A DNA stretch of 64,000 nucleotides. Origin: Taxillus chinensis (Eukaryota; Streptophyta; Magnoliopsida; Santalales; Loranthaceae). A program made the translations under genes and the position numbers. The notes under the pieces were generated by a model. The model ran no database searches. It was not told where the DNA came from and saw nothing but the letters and a program-made list of their open reading frames with translations. Each line of letters opens with the position of its first letter. Within the stretch, counting starts at the first letter, position 1. Location: the NCBI GenBank assembly GCA_023512835.1, contig CM042089.1, positions 15,550,562-15,614,561 on the forward strand, written 5' to 3'. This document shows positions 12,115 through 23,800 of this stretch, in pieces.

Positions 12115-13775
12115 TGCTTGCTTTCTCTAGAATCTCAGAACATTCAATAAAACTTTTTCTGACTGAATTGAACCTTGCTAAGAGGTCATTGTGTTCCTGG
12201 ATGTTGGTTTTGGCCTTGGTTGGGGAGCAGGTTCATTCAGTAGGCAACCCTTTCTTGCTTGGTTGGGGCATTCATGCTGAGTGACACCCTGGGTAACTCA
12301 GTTGGGGCATAAGCATTTTATTGAAAGTAACGCACACAAAGTAGTTGAATTTTAAAAATAAATTTTGTTGAAAACGATTTTTGAAACTTGATTATGCAAT
12401 GTAGAATCACCACTTGTTTTCTCACTTGAGAGAGGCAAAAGCTTTTGAGAGGAAGCCATCCAAAGTTTCTGAACTAACTAGGTGTAGCCTTCAACTTGGC
12501 CTTGCATGGATTTGAGGATTTGGGCTGAGCTAACGTATATGGAAAATTTTATCTGACAGTTTAAATCTAAGTACCCAGAGGCTAGGTTGGAGAGAATGCC
12601 TGATTGTTTGAATATTGAGGCTTAGGGACTTGATTGGAGATTCTGGATGCTTGTTTGGTAATCTTGGGTCTTGAGTGTTTGATCTTCCTTTCTTGACTTT
12701 GAATTTTGCTCTTAGTTCTCTTTTGGGTTTTCACTAAGCCCGCCTTATTTTCTATTTGTCTTTCCTTCTGCCTTGTATATGGCTTTGTATTTTACCGTTG
12801 ATGCCCATGCGAGTTTTCATCAAGTCCGCCTTAAATATTCATGACCTTGTTTCTTTTTGAGCATTTGAGACTTTTAATCATTTAATCCGAGAGGACTTTA
12901 TTTAGGACCATAATGTAGGCTCGGGCTACTGGTTTAACAAGAAATGGTATAAAGTGGCTCAAACCTATTCTAGGCTAGAGTTAATCCATAATTCAGACTA
13001 TACTTTACAAAATTGCTAGAATTGGCCCAATGGAGGGGTACTTTACAAAATTGTCCCAATGCGGGATTTTGCTATACAAAATGTTTCTTTTCTTCTTTTT
13101 TCTTTTTTTCTTTCGCTCACTTTTTTCTATCTAACAAAAAATTATCCCAATTGTGAGGTATCTCTATGAGAGGTCTTAAAAACTGCCCCAACACGAGGGT
13201 TATATTTTTTCTTTCTTTCTTTTCTTTTGCTTTTTGTTTAAAACAAAAACTACCCCTATTGTGGGGTATGTATCTATAAGGGGTTTTAAAATGATTTGTT
13301 TTTGCTCTAAGCCTGTACTGCGTGTCCCAAAACTGTTTTATTACTGAAAAATATTTTTTTTGATTTTTTCGAAAATACGCTTTGTGAGCGAATATATGCA
13401 ATATATACGTCAAAATTCTCAGAATGATGAGAGAATTAAGAAAATGAGGTTCCTGACCTGACCCAGAGTGTCGTTTTGAATATTGGCCGCTAATTGACCC
13501 CCGTTAGCGGTCCAAATACGGTTTTGACCATAACTTCTTCGCTTGACCTCGAATTTGAGCGCAATTGAAGGCGCTCGTCCTGAAATTTGATTTTCTATCA
13601 CCTGGGACTGGATTTTTAGCATTTGAAATCCTTTTTAAAGAATTCATTAAAATCGACCTTCGAATCAACGGTCACGTCTCTTTATTTAGCTGTACAAAGT
13701 GATTAACAAATAGAAAAGAAGTTTAAAGTGGCAAATGTACGTGTATGTCCAACCCGGACAAAATGGGGTCCAACA
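12115..13775 (-). other. Remainder of the Tat/Ogre-like element: leader and LTR start
   Basis: 12115-12900 is T-rich non-coding sequence continuous with 4370-4455 once the nested element is removed. 12980-13275 contains short repeats of the type TACAAAATTGTCCCAATGCGG. From about 13260 to 13775 the minus strand matches the start of the Tat LTR at 37464 (TTGGACCC, a block around AATTTTGACGTATATATTG, TTCGCTC). No coding region was seen. Confidence 0.6.
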
Positions 13776-14027
13776 ATTGCCAATAGCCAATAATCTGAAT
13801 ACATAAATTGTCATAAACAAGGCCTATTTATAGGCAAGCTAGTAACTAGGAATTGGAAACCTAATACAATTAGGAAACTTAAAGTAAAATACCAAAATAT
13901 CCTAATATGAATTAAATAAAGGAAAGTAATAAAAAGGAAAGTAAATATAATAAGAGTCCTAGCAATAGTAGATATCTTGTGTAACACGACACGTGCACGT
14001 GATGCACGTCACGGGAAGTTTTCATCA
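13776..14027 (-). repeat. Inner piece of the gypsy 3' LTR
   Basis: Matches 16077-16351 (CCAATAGCCAATAATCTGAA, CACGACACGTGCACGTGA). It begins with TSD attgc and ends TTCATCA, next to the polypurine tract. Confidence 0.85.
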
Positions 14028-14185
14028 TTCCCCGTCCCTTCAAAGACTCCCTTGTCCTCAAGGGAAAGTTTTGGATCATGCTCCCCTAACTTGAAAAAGT
14101 TACTCCAAGAAGCTTCACGCCAATCTCCATCAACTACCACCGCAAAACACTGAGCGCCACAAGGCTGCTTGCCTTTTTTAGCATC

Positions 14186-15893
14186 CTACTGGTGTTCCTC
14201 CTTAAGCGGTAAAGCTACCCAAGTTCTTTTTCTTCCATCAAGCTTGAAATCCATTGTCATGGCTCGATAATCAGTAACGACTTTGCCGATACTTTTCAAC
14301 CACGCAGTGCCTAGAACCACATCAACTCCCACCATAGGTAGCACATGCAAATCAGTAGTGATCCTGACTCCTTTAGCATTTATTTTTGCATTTCGAATTA
14401 TTTTCTCGCATTGTAATTTTTCTCCGCTAGCCACTCTCACCACAAAAGGTTCTAAGGCAGAACCTTCTAAACCAACCTTCTCAATGATATCAGTGTTAAT
14501 GAAATTATGTGTAAAACCAGAATCTACAAGCAACAAAACTTCATGAGTTCCAATCCACGCCATGAGCCTGATAGTAGCAGCCTTTGATCCCCCTGTCATG
14601 GCATCAAGAGATAACTCAGCATCGCAAGTATCTTCTTCAACTTTTGTCATCCTCAATTCACCGCCATCATTGATGTTGTCTTCATCAACTGAGTCGGAAT
14701 TGTCAATCAAAAACACCTTCTCAGTGCGACACCAATGGCCCTTGTCCCACTTCTCACCGCATTTGAACCAGAGACCCTTCTTAGCTCTCTCATTAACCTC
14801 TTCATATGAAAGTATTCGACTTTTCTTGTCGTCCCTCTTGAATCCACCTTCATTGGGCGCCTTTGCTACTTGAGAGTCTTCCACAGGTTCTGCTTTGATA
14901 CTAGTGTCTCTGGAATCCTCCTTAGCAAGTTTCTTTTTGCTATGGTAACTCTCCTCTAAGACTTCTGCCATTCTCATGGCCTCAGTTAGCCATTGAGGTT
15001 GTTTTAGATTTAGTTCCCGTGCTATCCATGGCTTTAACCCCTCGATAAAGGTACCAAGCAAAGACTCTTCAGACCAACCTCGAACAAGAATTTAGAGTCG
15101 TCAAAACTCCTCTACATAGTCAGCAACCTTGCCATCTTGCTTTAGTTTGGCTAGTTATCCATGGTGGTTAATAACAGGAGAGGGCCCCCACTGAATTAGA
15201 AACTCTCGCTCAAATGCTGTCCACCCCATTCGTTGCCTATCCTGTTCATATTGGGCCTTGATCCAATGCCACTAGCTGTTGGCCTTTGCATCCAAATACA
15301 TGCATGCTATTGCAACTCGATCATCTCTGGACACCTCGTATACTCGAAAGTAGTGGGCTGCCTTATCCAACCACTCATAAGGATCACCTCCCTTAAAGTG
15401 TGGAAATTCAATCTTTGGCTTCCTTGGACCCCATTCACAACGTCTATTGCCATCAAAATCGTCATTGCCATGCCTCTGTCCCCTTCGGTGTTCATAGACT
15501 AGTCTCCGTCCATGGTCTATCTTGTTGGACATCCCATCAGATTCGTAGCCGTCTACGTTCTCTCCACTAACTGGGTCATCTCGCAACCACTGCTCGATAA
15601 CCATCGGACCTTTCTCCACACATCCACCATGCCTAGGCCGGCCATGGTTGGGTATGTCTTCCGCTCCTGATGTATCATCAGCCTCCTGCGTAGATCATCG
15701 TGATCTATGATTGTCTCCATGAGTTCGTCTTCCTCTGATCAATTCCGTGCCCTTGCTAGCAAGTAGATGGTTGAGACTCTCATTCGTCTTGCCTTGTGAA
15801 CCATTTCAACCATCGTCGTCGAAAGCTCTATCGTGGAATTCTCCAGGGCTTCGAACTGTTGCCTATTCGTCCTTGCCGCCTCCTCCGTCATTG
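14186..15893 (-). pseudogene. Ty3/gypsy gag-protease polyprotein, broken
   Basis: Reading minus, it starts near 15893 (MTEEAARTNRQQFEALENS), then a capsid-like segment at 15619-15272 with PKIEFPHFKGGDPYEWLDKA. This is the usual retrotransposon gag signature, which precedes a YF motif. After frame breaks, 15061-14186 carries a zinc-knuckle-like CGEKWDKGHWC and a retropepsin with VLLLVDSGFTHNFI, where DSG holds the catalytic Asp, then VVLGTAWLKSIGKV. It ends at a stop about 160 bp before the LTR with no RT. Gag packages the RNA and the protease cuts the polyprotein. Frameshifts between segments make the copy non-functional. Gag of the element at 62.3-63.3 kb is the closest relative here. Confidence 0.8.
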
Positions 15894-15958
15894 TTGATAA
15901 AGAACGCGAGATAAAATTGAGAAATCTGAATGAGGATCTCTCAATGAAAGCACCAAAT

Positions 15959-16351
15959 TGTTGAGGACCTTGATTAGGATCCAACAACAATCTAGAGAAG
16001 GATAACCGAATACCCAAACTCTAGCCCATGCAATTCAAGCCAAAAATAAGTATAAACCTCTAATATGAGAGTTTATAATTGCCAATAGCCAATAATCTGA
16101 ATACATAAATTGTCATAGACAAGGCTTATTTATAGGCAAGCTAGTAACTAGGAATTGGAAACCTAATACAATTAGGAAACTTAAAGTAAAATACCAAAAT
16201 ATCATAATATGAATTAAATAAAGGAAAGTAATAAAAAGGAAAGACTTCTAATATGATAAGGAAAGTAAATATAATAAGAGTCTTAGTAATAGTAGATGTC
16301 TTGCGCAACACGACACGTGCACGTGACGCACGTCACGGGCAGTTCTCATCA
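15959..16351 (-). repeat. 5' LTR of the gag-protease gypsy element
   Basis: 393 bp, TGTTGAGG to CTCATCA on the plus strand. Its inner side on the minus strand is ATTTGGTGCTTTCATTGAGA, in the place of a primer site; I could not assign it to a tRNA. Confidence 0.85.
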
Positions 16352-16407
16352 ATATATGTGCCTCGTAGCTTCGTTGTTACTTCACAAGCTACCTCCAAGT
16401 CTTCACA
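16352..16407 (-). repeat. Short remnant of the host copia LTR between two insertions
   Basis: GTGCCTCGTAGCTTCG resembles the reverse complement of the GAGGCTACGAAGCAG part of the copia LTR at 21335. It ends in TCACA, the TSD of the following solo LTR. Confidence 0.5.
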
Positions 16408-17011
16408 TGTCACACCCCCAAATTCCAGGGAACCCGGAACTAGGAACATGACTTCCCCTTGCCCGCACCCGAAAGGTCAAGGGGTTGGTGACTAGCACTA
16501 ATAGAGACTACACCGCGGGTGCTGTCTCAAATATGCAACCTTGTACAGTCATACATCAAGGGTAATCTTGTACTTTTCCATACATCATCATGCATACAAT
16601 AAGTCAAACAGTCATACAGACATCACATCACAAACAGTATGCAAATATAACTGTCCACGGACTCATGTCCGGGATACAAACATAATACAATACACAATAC
16701 GAATATAGTATTGTATCATACATCAGAGTAGTGGGCATGTCCTCCTGGAAGAAAGTCCTCCACTAGTCTCGGGTCACACCTGAAAAAGGTAAACAACAAG
16801 TAGGGGTGAGCGACAAGCTCAGTAGGTGACCCCAACACTCCACATCATGCAGACATACAAGTCTATACTACATGCTCTGTGTACTCGTGCACTGTGTAGT
16901 CTGCACAATCATCAGGACTCAGCCTGCAAACAAACATCAGGACCTAGCCTACCCACACAGGACAGCTTGTCCACGATCCTCAACAGGATCCCAGCTCAGG
17001 GCACTCAGCCC

Positions 17012-17148
17012 TACCACAGCGCTATATGCCCGGACACAGTCACCACACCGGCCTGCCATCGGCGCATATGCCTGTCACGGCACAGCGCAATATGCCCGGC
17101 CACAATCGCCACACAGGCCTACCATCAGCGCATATGCCTGCCCCGTCA
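17012..17148. repeat. Two-copy tandem repeat of about 67 bp inside the solo LTR
   Basis: Two units share ATATGCCCGG, CACAATCGCCACAC-like, GGCCTACCATC and GCGCATATGCCTG. Confidence 0.75.
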
Positions 17149-17689
17149 ACCACATCGCACCATCGGTGCATCACGGTGAGAACCCAAACAAGTCATGGAG
17201 TCCATGCCCCAATACCTCACACCAACATACTAACATGAGTATGGCATGTCATTCTCAACATTTCCTTTAAAATCGTAGCGGTCTTTCACAAGTAAAACCT
17301 CAATCCTTGATTTATGAAGGAAGTACCCATAGCAACTATTTTCTTGAAATCAAAAGTCCCGGCATTGGGTTCCCATATCATAAATAAGATAATCTGATTT
17401 TTGGGGATTTTTCTGAGATGTCTAGCCCCACTTTCCAAAAATTCACCACTACAAACTTTTGGGTTTTTCCGAGATTTTACACTAAATCCCAATTTTCACA
17501 TCTTGAAAGAGTGGGAATTAATTTTTATAGTATTTTTCTTTGAATCCAAATGGGGGGTATTTCGTTATTTACATTGTAACTTAAGTATAATAATACTTCA
17601 ATGTGGAGAGGGGCATAATGGTTTACAATGTAAATGTCCAGTGCAGTGCAGTTGCACTGCTGCGGAATACTGTTGCGGATTGAAGCTGC

Positions 17690-18040
17690 GGATCACTGCG
17701 GATTTGATGCGGATTTGATGCTGCGGAGCGATGCTACTGATCCGGACTACTCCTCCGGACTACTGATCCGAACTAACTCCTCCGGACTACGATCCGGACT
17801 AACTCCTCCGGACTGCGATCGGACTAATCCCCTCTGATCCGGACTCGATCCGGACTAACTCCTCCTGGACATCGATCCGAACTAATTCCTCCGGATTACT
17901 GCTCCGGACTAATTCCTCCGGATTACTTATCCGGACTAACGAAGCTGCTGACTCCATAGCTACTGACTACGAAGCTGCTGACTCTATAGTTGCTGACTCC
18001 ATAGCTGCTGACTACGAAGCTGCTGACTACGAACTTCGAC
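17690..18040. repeat. Two adjacent minisatellites in the solo LTR
   Basis: 17735-17940 is built of about 24-bp units around TCCGGACTAACTCC. 17940-18040 is built of about 27-bp units around GAAGCTGCTGACTCCATAG. A short TGCGGATTTGA repeat precedes them. The minus-strand frame with repeated VSSYGVSSF is just this repeat translated. Confidence 0.85.
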
Positions 18041-18833
18041 CCTGCAGTTCGCCCAGGGTACTGTTCATCATCGTTTTTGGCCTGTTCTTCGTCTGGAAGC
18101 AACCCAGTGACCCCCAGACGCTTATAAACACATGTTTTACGCAATAAACTGCAATATTTACCTCAAAACGCATCCTAAACGCCTCTAATCCGCACGATAA
18201 CAGCAGAAATACACACAAATCATATATTCATCTAGATCTAAATCTAGACCTCCATGGTTGACTTCTCAACCTTCATAAAATACACACTCATACAACCACG
18301 GATCACATATTCAAATATAGGATCGAGATAAGACAGTTAAGGACACCTACCTGGAAAGGTTTATTGCGATCCACGAGCTCCAATCGCCCCAAAATCGCAA
18401 AGAAAGCTCTTCACGCTCTTCACCTTCTCTCTCTCTCTCTCTCTTGCTCAAACACGCACGCACCAATAATTGGCAATTAAAGAGATAAGGCAGTTCTTAA
18501 TTATATATATATCGTTGCCAATAATTGGCCTCCCAGCAATAATTGACCTCCCGAGGTCACGAACTCCAAATTGAGTCAAATTACTGTCAAAACGCTCGAA
18601 ATGACGAGCACAACACTGTTCAGATATTATCACACTCAAATGACTGCTCAAACACAAAGTCAACCAATAAACCCCAAAAAGTCAACAATCGGGTCAAACG
18701 GGGCCCCGACTCGAAATCGGGCCCAAGTACAGTCAAAATGCTCACATCGACGGCTACACTACCGTCCAGATAGTTACATTCCCATAGAATGACTATCTCT
18801 CAAAACTACCCAAATACGAGTCTTTACATCACA

Positions 18834-19430
18834 TACAAATCTTCGAGTCTGAGTCATCGAGCCTTGAGAATTGATCTTCCATTTTTTCTACTCTCTAGCT
18901 TCGAAGCTAGGTTAGAACCAGTGCTCAACTGACGTCTCACTCTACAATCCTTTCAGCTCTATGAGTCTTCAAATCTTCAAATCTCTATATTCGAGCCAGC
19001 GACAACCACATTCTACCTTGGCTAAGCATCTGTTTCCATCAATGGGTCTCGATAATGAGTCTTCCAATCTTCGACCCTGCGAGCTTCGACTCTGTGACAC
19101 TGCCACTCTGTACTGGATAGGTCTTCGAGCCTGCAAGTCTTCGAGTCTTTGAGACGCTGCTCTACACCTCTCTGTACTTTGGATCTTCGAATCTTCGACC
19201 CTGTGGATCTACGAGTCTACGACCCTATGTTTCTTCAGTGCTGCTCTAAGTCTGATGGCCTGATGATCTTCGACTCTATAGATCTTCAAGTCATCTGATA
19301 TTCGACCTTGTGGGTACGAGTCTTCGATTTTCTGGATCTTCAACTCTGTTAGTACATGATAGACTCCCTCTATGAGCTCACTCTACAAAGTTATCCAACT
19401 CAGTACTGATCTTCGACCTAGCATCTACCC
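18834..19430 (-). repeat. Degenerate TCTTCGA-type repeat field
   Basis: Many imperfect units around TCTTCGAGTCTGCGACCCT. The reverse complement of this motif also fills 41094-41404, directly before a copia LTR of the same family, and a few units lie inside that LTR (21255-21295). It probably belongs to the 5' part of this copia LTR family. No gene seen. Confidence 0.6.
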
Positions 19431-19499
19431 ACTGCTACATACGATTGACAATAATGACAACCAAAGGACCATGGGAATAACAAGGTCAAACAAAAAAAT

Positions 19500-20566
19500 T
19501 ATGATATTATAATGTAATAATATAAATATTATTTGGGCGTGATATGGTTAGTTTAATAATATAAATATTGTTTGGTTTTAATATTATAGTTTAATATAAA
19601 TATTGTTGGGCTTGATACTATTTATTTGAAATTAAAAATATTATTTATGGCTTATTACTATCAATTTGACAATTTATATATATCATTAGTGATATGTTAT
19701 TACTGGATTGGTAATTTAAATGTTTTGTAGGGCTATTGTATTGAATTCTGACTTGGAAAATTCTATTTATTAATTATATGTGTGGGTTTGGTGGTAAAGT
19801 TGGTTGGGTTAACCGCGAGTCCCACATAAGGCTGGAAAGAGGCCAAAGATCCCTTATGTGGCTAGTTAACCCAGGTCCCATATGTAGCAAGTTGTCATTA
19901 GGGACACCGCAGGTCCCATATATGGCAATCTGGTAGTGATTGGGATCCTAGGAGTTGATTGCGGGAATCCCGTGAATGGTTGGATTATCCAGTGCGAACT
20001 CTAAATAAATGAAATGTAATGTGTGATGTTACATTTTGTGTTTTTAATGTAAACTTATTATGATAGAATATGACACTACAGTGGCACAAGCATACACTGA
20101 TCATATAGACATAGGATTTTCATTTTATAGGATGGTGAGGAGATGGAGATCACCTACTGGGCATTCGTGCTCACCCTTACTTTGTTGACATGTTTTAGGT
20201 TTCAACTCATTTGCTAAAGGCTGGTCCAAAGTTAATTATTATTTATTTCACATTTTTGTCATAACTTGGTTTATGAATTTTGTAAGACATAATTGGTGTT
20301 ATTATTTGAATATCCGGGCGAGGGTATGTGAAAGTTGTATTGGCTTTATAGCATGACTCTATTATAAATAAATTATTTTTCTTAGCTTTATAGTACGTGG
20401 AAATATACAGGAATACCTCTGGTGTATGATTGTACAAGTATATCTCGGACAGCACCCACTGTGTAGTCCATATAGGTGCTAGTCACCAACCCCTTGACTA
20501 TTCGGGTGTGGGCATGGGAAAGTCACACTCTTAGTTCCAATTCTTCCGGGATTTGGGGGCGTGACA
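19500..20566 (+). mobile_element. LTR (3' end) of a chromovirus-type element, plus orientation
   Basis: Its last 130 bp are the reverse complement of the start of the solo LTR at 16408 (GGTGCTAGTCACCAACCCCTTGACTATTCGGGTG, then GGGGGCGTGACA). It also has the GGAGATCACCTACTGGGCA block seen inverted at 16800. No primer site follows, so it is a solo or truncated LTR. The start was not fixed. TATGTGG/CCCATAT repeats lie at 19830-19925. Confidence 0.6.
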
Positions 20567-20866
20567 CACTTTATTAGATTTCAGAAAATGTGCACCAATG
20601 TAATTTTGCTCAGGTTTCAAGTTTCTAGGACTCATAGACTTCCTAGGGATTTTAGATCTTATGGAGCTTTTAGAACTTTTAGATGGACTATGTTGATTCT
20701 TAAAAGTCTCTCTAGGTGATCTTGTCCAACTAGTCCTTCTTTGTTAGTGAATTGCATGACTCTAACAACATAGTAATAATATCCTAAATCTAAATAGATA
20801 GAGCATGCACTTATACGTGGAGGTAAATTTAGATCAATTTAAAACTTTAGGGTTATCCTACCAGTA

Positions 20867-21191
20867 CAAGAAATTAGGCCTTTAGTAAGACATAAAATGT
20901 GTTACCGTAGGATACTGTAACACTTTTTGGGGTGTTAGGACTGCTTGGCTTATGAAAAGTCCCCATCTTTTGGTAACACTGTTTGGTGTGTTACGATTTT
21001 ATGTTACAGTAGATCATATAATAACATCTGTTTTTGTCTTATGAAAAATTTTCATAAGCTTCTTTTAAGCTTACCATAGCACTCTCTACGTAACACTTTT
21101 TATTGTGTTACAATTATGTGTTTCAAAAATCATATAATATGACCTTTTTGTGTTATGAAAAGTGGCTAACATACAATAAGCCAAGCAGACC
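20867..21191 (+). mobile_element. End of a CACTA (En/Spm-like) transposon
   Basis: AGTACAAGAAATTAGGCC resembles the CACTACAAGAAA terminal repeat of plant CACTA elements. It is followed by repeated subterminal motifs GTGTTACxGTA, TAACACTTTTT and GTGTTATGAAAAG in both directions. It is cut by the copia LTR at 21192. Sequence 20567-20866 shows nothing recognisable. Confidence 0.55.
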
Positions 21192-22217
21192 TGTTGATAT
21201 GAACTAATGATTAGCTAAGTCAAAGTTGGGTTGGGTGCTGGATCTAAATTGGAGTTTATCTGACTCGAAGGTTCGAAGGTGTAGACTCGAAGATCGTAGC
21301 GTGTGTACTATATGAAGCATCTGTGAGGCTACGAAGCAGTCATCTTTGAGGCTATGAATAATCGAAGAATCAAAATACACTTAAGGTCTCCATTTAAGTA
21401 AGTTAGTCAGACAACGTGTTTGGGCACGTTAAGTAATAGAATAAACACGTGGACAATATCCGAGGCTAGAGTAGTATGTTTCAATGATGGAGATCAGAAG
21501 ATGGGACATGTCTAACCCTAGAAAAAGGTTTTCATGCAAGGACTATCCTATAAAAGAAAAACATATGTCATACTTCAAGTAAACGTGAAGAATATTTTCA
21601 GTATACACACAAAGTATCTAGAAAGATACAAGAGATGCAGAGTAGTTCGCATTGCATACACAGAGAGGAGGAGATAGAGAGCAACATAATAGTGAGTTCA
21701 TCTAGCCTTATACCTCATACATTCGACGAACAAATAGTGAGTTTCGAAAAGGAGTGGTTAAAGGTCAAGATGTGCAAACAGTTGAACACGTAGGAGCAGA
21801 TTACGCTAGACGATTTATCACAGTGAGTGAGTACTAAAGTAATACTATTTTTGTATTTGTATTTAAGAGAGAAGAGAATTAATCCTGTTATAACAAGGGC
21901 AAGTCCCTACTGTATTAAAAGCATATAGTGGATTGGACTCAGTGTAGGTATACCCTCTCCACCGTAGAGTAGATTACATTGATCGAACCACGTAGATCAT
22001 GTGTCTTTATCCTTTATTCCCATAAACACCTATTATTAACTTGATCTTGCACAAGACAGATACCACCCAAACAATAACCACATCTATAAAAATATCTCTG
22101 AAAAGCAAACTACTCCTTAAAACTAAATGAATTAGTTTTAAGTATACAGATTCACCTCCCCTCTCTGTGTACACACACTTATACCTGTACGATCTTGTTT
22201 GGATCTTGGGAATATCA
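21192..22217 (+). repeat. 5' LTR of a Ty1/copia element
   Basis: TGTTGATATGAAC to GGGAATATCA, followed 2 bp on by the primer site. Related LTRs in the window are 651-1518 (minus) and 41406-42443 (plus). Confidence 0.85.
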
Positions 22218-22219
22218 AT

Positions 22220-22230
22220 TGGTATTAGAG
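22220..22230 (+). promoter_or_regulatory. Copia primer-binding site
   Basis: TGGTATTAGAG, one base from the TGGTATCAGAG site complementary to initiator tRNA-Met. Confidence 0.8.
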
Positions 22231-22358
22231 TTAAGTTCTCACTAGTGACAGATCTATCACTCTATGGAGAAGTGATCTCACAGATCGATACATCCGTGTT
22301 GCTGAGATCTGTGACTTAATAGCTTAGTGACCAATCAAGAGTTCATTGGTATATATAA

Positions 22359-23800
22359 ATGGAGATTCCTATCAGTGGACCAAGCACCAGCTCCAGCTAT
22401 GCAAAGAGAGTGCCTATCTTTGATGGCACAAATTATAAGATGTGGAGAGCCAGAATGGAGACCGTATTTATGTCCATGGGTATGGCTGTTGAGCGGGTAA
22501 TAAGAGATGGATATATATAACCTACTAATAACAAAGAACCCACAGAACCTGAGAGGAGAACCTATGAGCTAAATGGCAGAGCTTTGAGTGTTATCACATC
22601 AGCACTCACAAACTCTAAGTACATAAAGGTTATGGACTATAGAGTGGCAAAGGATTTATGAGATAGACTTGAAAGTGTCTATCAGGGTGATGGCAAACTA
22701 AAAGAAACTAGGCTGTAATTGTATACTCAAAAATATGAAGCTCTCAAAATGGAGGAGCATGAGAGTATATTGGAGTTTTTTTGTGGTTAACTGAGATTGT
22801 CAATAGAAATCATGGCAAAAATAAAAAGAACTTTGCAATTGTAAAGAAGATGCTAAGGGTTCTACCCAAAAGATTCATTCCAATGGTGGAAGTTCTGGAA
22901 AACAGCCAAGACCTAGAGATAATGTCATTGTAGGAGCTACAATGTAGTTTGACTGCATTTGAAATGAAGTTGCACTCCTATGAAGAGCCATCAAGATCAA
23001 CATCCACACCTACAACAAAAGAGACAAAAGAAGTAGCCTTCAAGGCTATGAAAAAGTTAAAAATTAAGAAAGAAATTGAATCTTCAGAAGATCAAGAGAA
23101 CAGTGATAGTGAAGATGATGAAGATGAGGTGGTAGCCTACTTCACCAAAAAGTTTAGAAGGAGTGGAGCAAGAAAGCTAGCTGGAGGAAAAGGGAAAGGT
23201 GGACTTTCTCTTAGATGTTTTAAATATGGAAAGCGGAGGCTCTTTGCCCATGCAAGGTGAAAGCTGATGATTCGAATGATGAAGTCTTACATGTAGAGGA
23301 CACAAAGTGGAAGAAGACATCATCCAGAAGAACCAATTCCACAAGGAAACCAGTAGCTCCACAGAAGAAGAATGGCTCATACAAGAATTACATGAGCCAA
23401 ATTACTGAATCTAATGAGGAGGATGAATGTTCATCAAATTATACTTTTGTTGCCAGGATTGAGGTAGACAATGGCAGCATTGTCTCAAAGAATGAACAGG
23501 AAATAGAAGAAGAAGTATATCTGGAGGAGGAGCTCAAGCTTTCAAGAGAAGAGATCCACAAAAAAGGGAGCAGGATCAAACAGCTCAAGCAAGAAAGATC
23601 AAGTCTTAGAGGAATCAAAGAAGTTTTGCGAGGAAATTGTCAACCTCAAGCTCAAGCTAGAGGAGCAAATCAAGATATGTGATAACATTATCACAAAACT
23701 CACCACCAGATATACAACAATCCACAGGCTTGAGGAACAACTAGTGGGCCTTCAACTAAAAATCGAAACTTGTTTTGAAAACAAGTTACTAAACATGCCC
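22359..23800 (+). pseudogene. Copia gag (UBN2-type), broken and 3'-truncated
   Basis: The ATG at 22359 opens MEIPISGPSTSSSYAKRVPIF, then FDGTNYKMWRARME, the usual start of copia gag. The later EYKALK-like region and the zinc knuckle are degraded (LRCFKYGKRRLFAH, where Cys-x2-Cys has lost one Cys). Stops fall after RDGYI and after VAKDL, and frames shift further on. A coiled-coil-like, Glu/Lys-rich tail (LEEELKLSREEIHKKGSRIK) follows at about 23520-23680. Similarity ends near 23800 with no protease, integrase or RT, so the 3' half of the element is missing. The gag would form the retrotransposon particle. The copy is inactive. Confidence 0.75.

Larger units (their letters stand above)
1643..13775 (-). 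mobile_element. Tat/Ogre-like LTR element, internally rearranged
   Basis: It starts with TGTCATCAC, the reverse complement of a Tat-type LTR end, and finishes with GGGGTCCAACA, the reverse complement of an LTR start. The flanking TSD is attgt (1638-1642) versus attgc (13776-13780), inside the gypsy LTR. Removing the nested C-rich element (4456-12114 plus one TSD) leaves about 4.5 kb. The LTR start region at about 13260-13775 resembles the start of the LTR at 37464-41086. A segment with a plus-oriented LTR end, primer site and leader (3515-4455, continuing at 12115) is inverted relative to the outer ends. No coding region was recognised. Confidence 0.75.
1519..16351 (-). mobile_element. Ty3/gypsy element, gag-protease only, carrying nested insertions
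   Basis: The 5' LTR (minus orientation) is 15959-16351. The 3' LTR is split into 1519-1642 and 13776-14027 by the Tat-like insertion. The outer ends are TGTTGAGGACC and CTCATCA. A candidate 4-bp duplication, ATAT, sits at 1515-1518 and 16352-16355. The internal part (14028-15958) codes for gag and protease only. The pyrimidine tract at 14028-14040 is the minus-strand polypurine tract beside the 3' LTR. RT, RNase H and integrase are absent, unlike the related element at 53540-63915, so this copy could move only with enzymes supplied by another element. Confidence 0.8.
16408..18828 (-). mobile_element. Solo LTR, chromovirus-type, 2.4 kb
   Basis: Begins TGTCACACCCCC and ends TCTTTACA on the plus strand. 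An exact 5-bp TSD, tcaca, sits at 16403-16407 and 18829-18833, and no primer site or internal region adjoins it. The first 130 bp match the end of the LTR at 19500-20566 in the opposite orientation. It contains several minisatellites and a (TC)n tract near 18428-18453. No gene was found in it. It presumably arose by recombination between two LTRs of a full element. Confidence 0.8.

Noticed and set aside
14283..14873. Plus-strand frames of 87 and 103 codons
   Set aside because: Shadows of the minus-strand gag-protease sequence.
16408..20566. One 4.2-kb DNA transposon with 130-bp inverted ends (TGTCACACCCCC at both sides)
   Set aside because: The left unit has its own exact TSD (tcaca) ending at 18828, so it is a solo LTR. 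The right unit is a separate LTR end in the opposite orientation.
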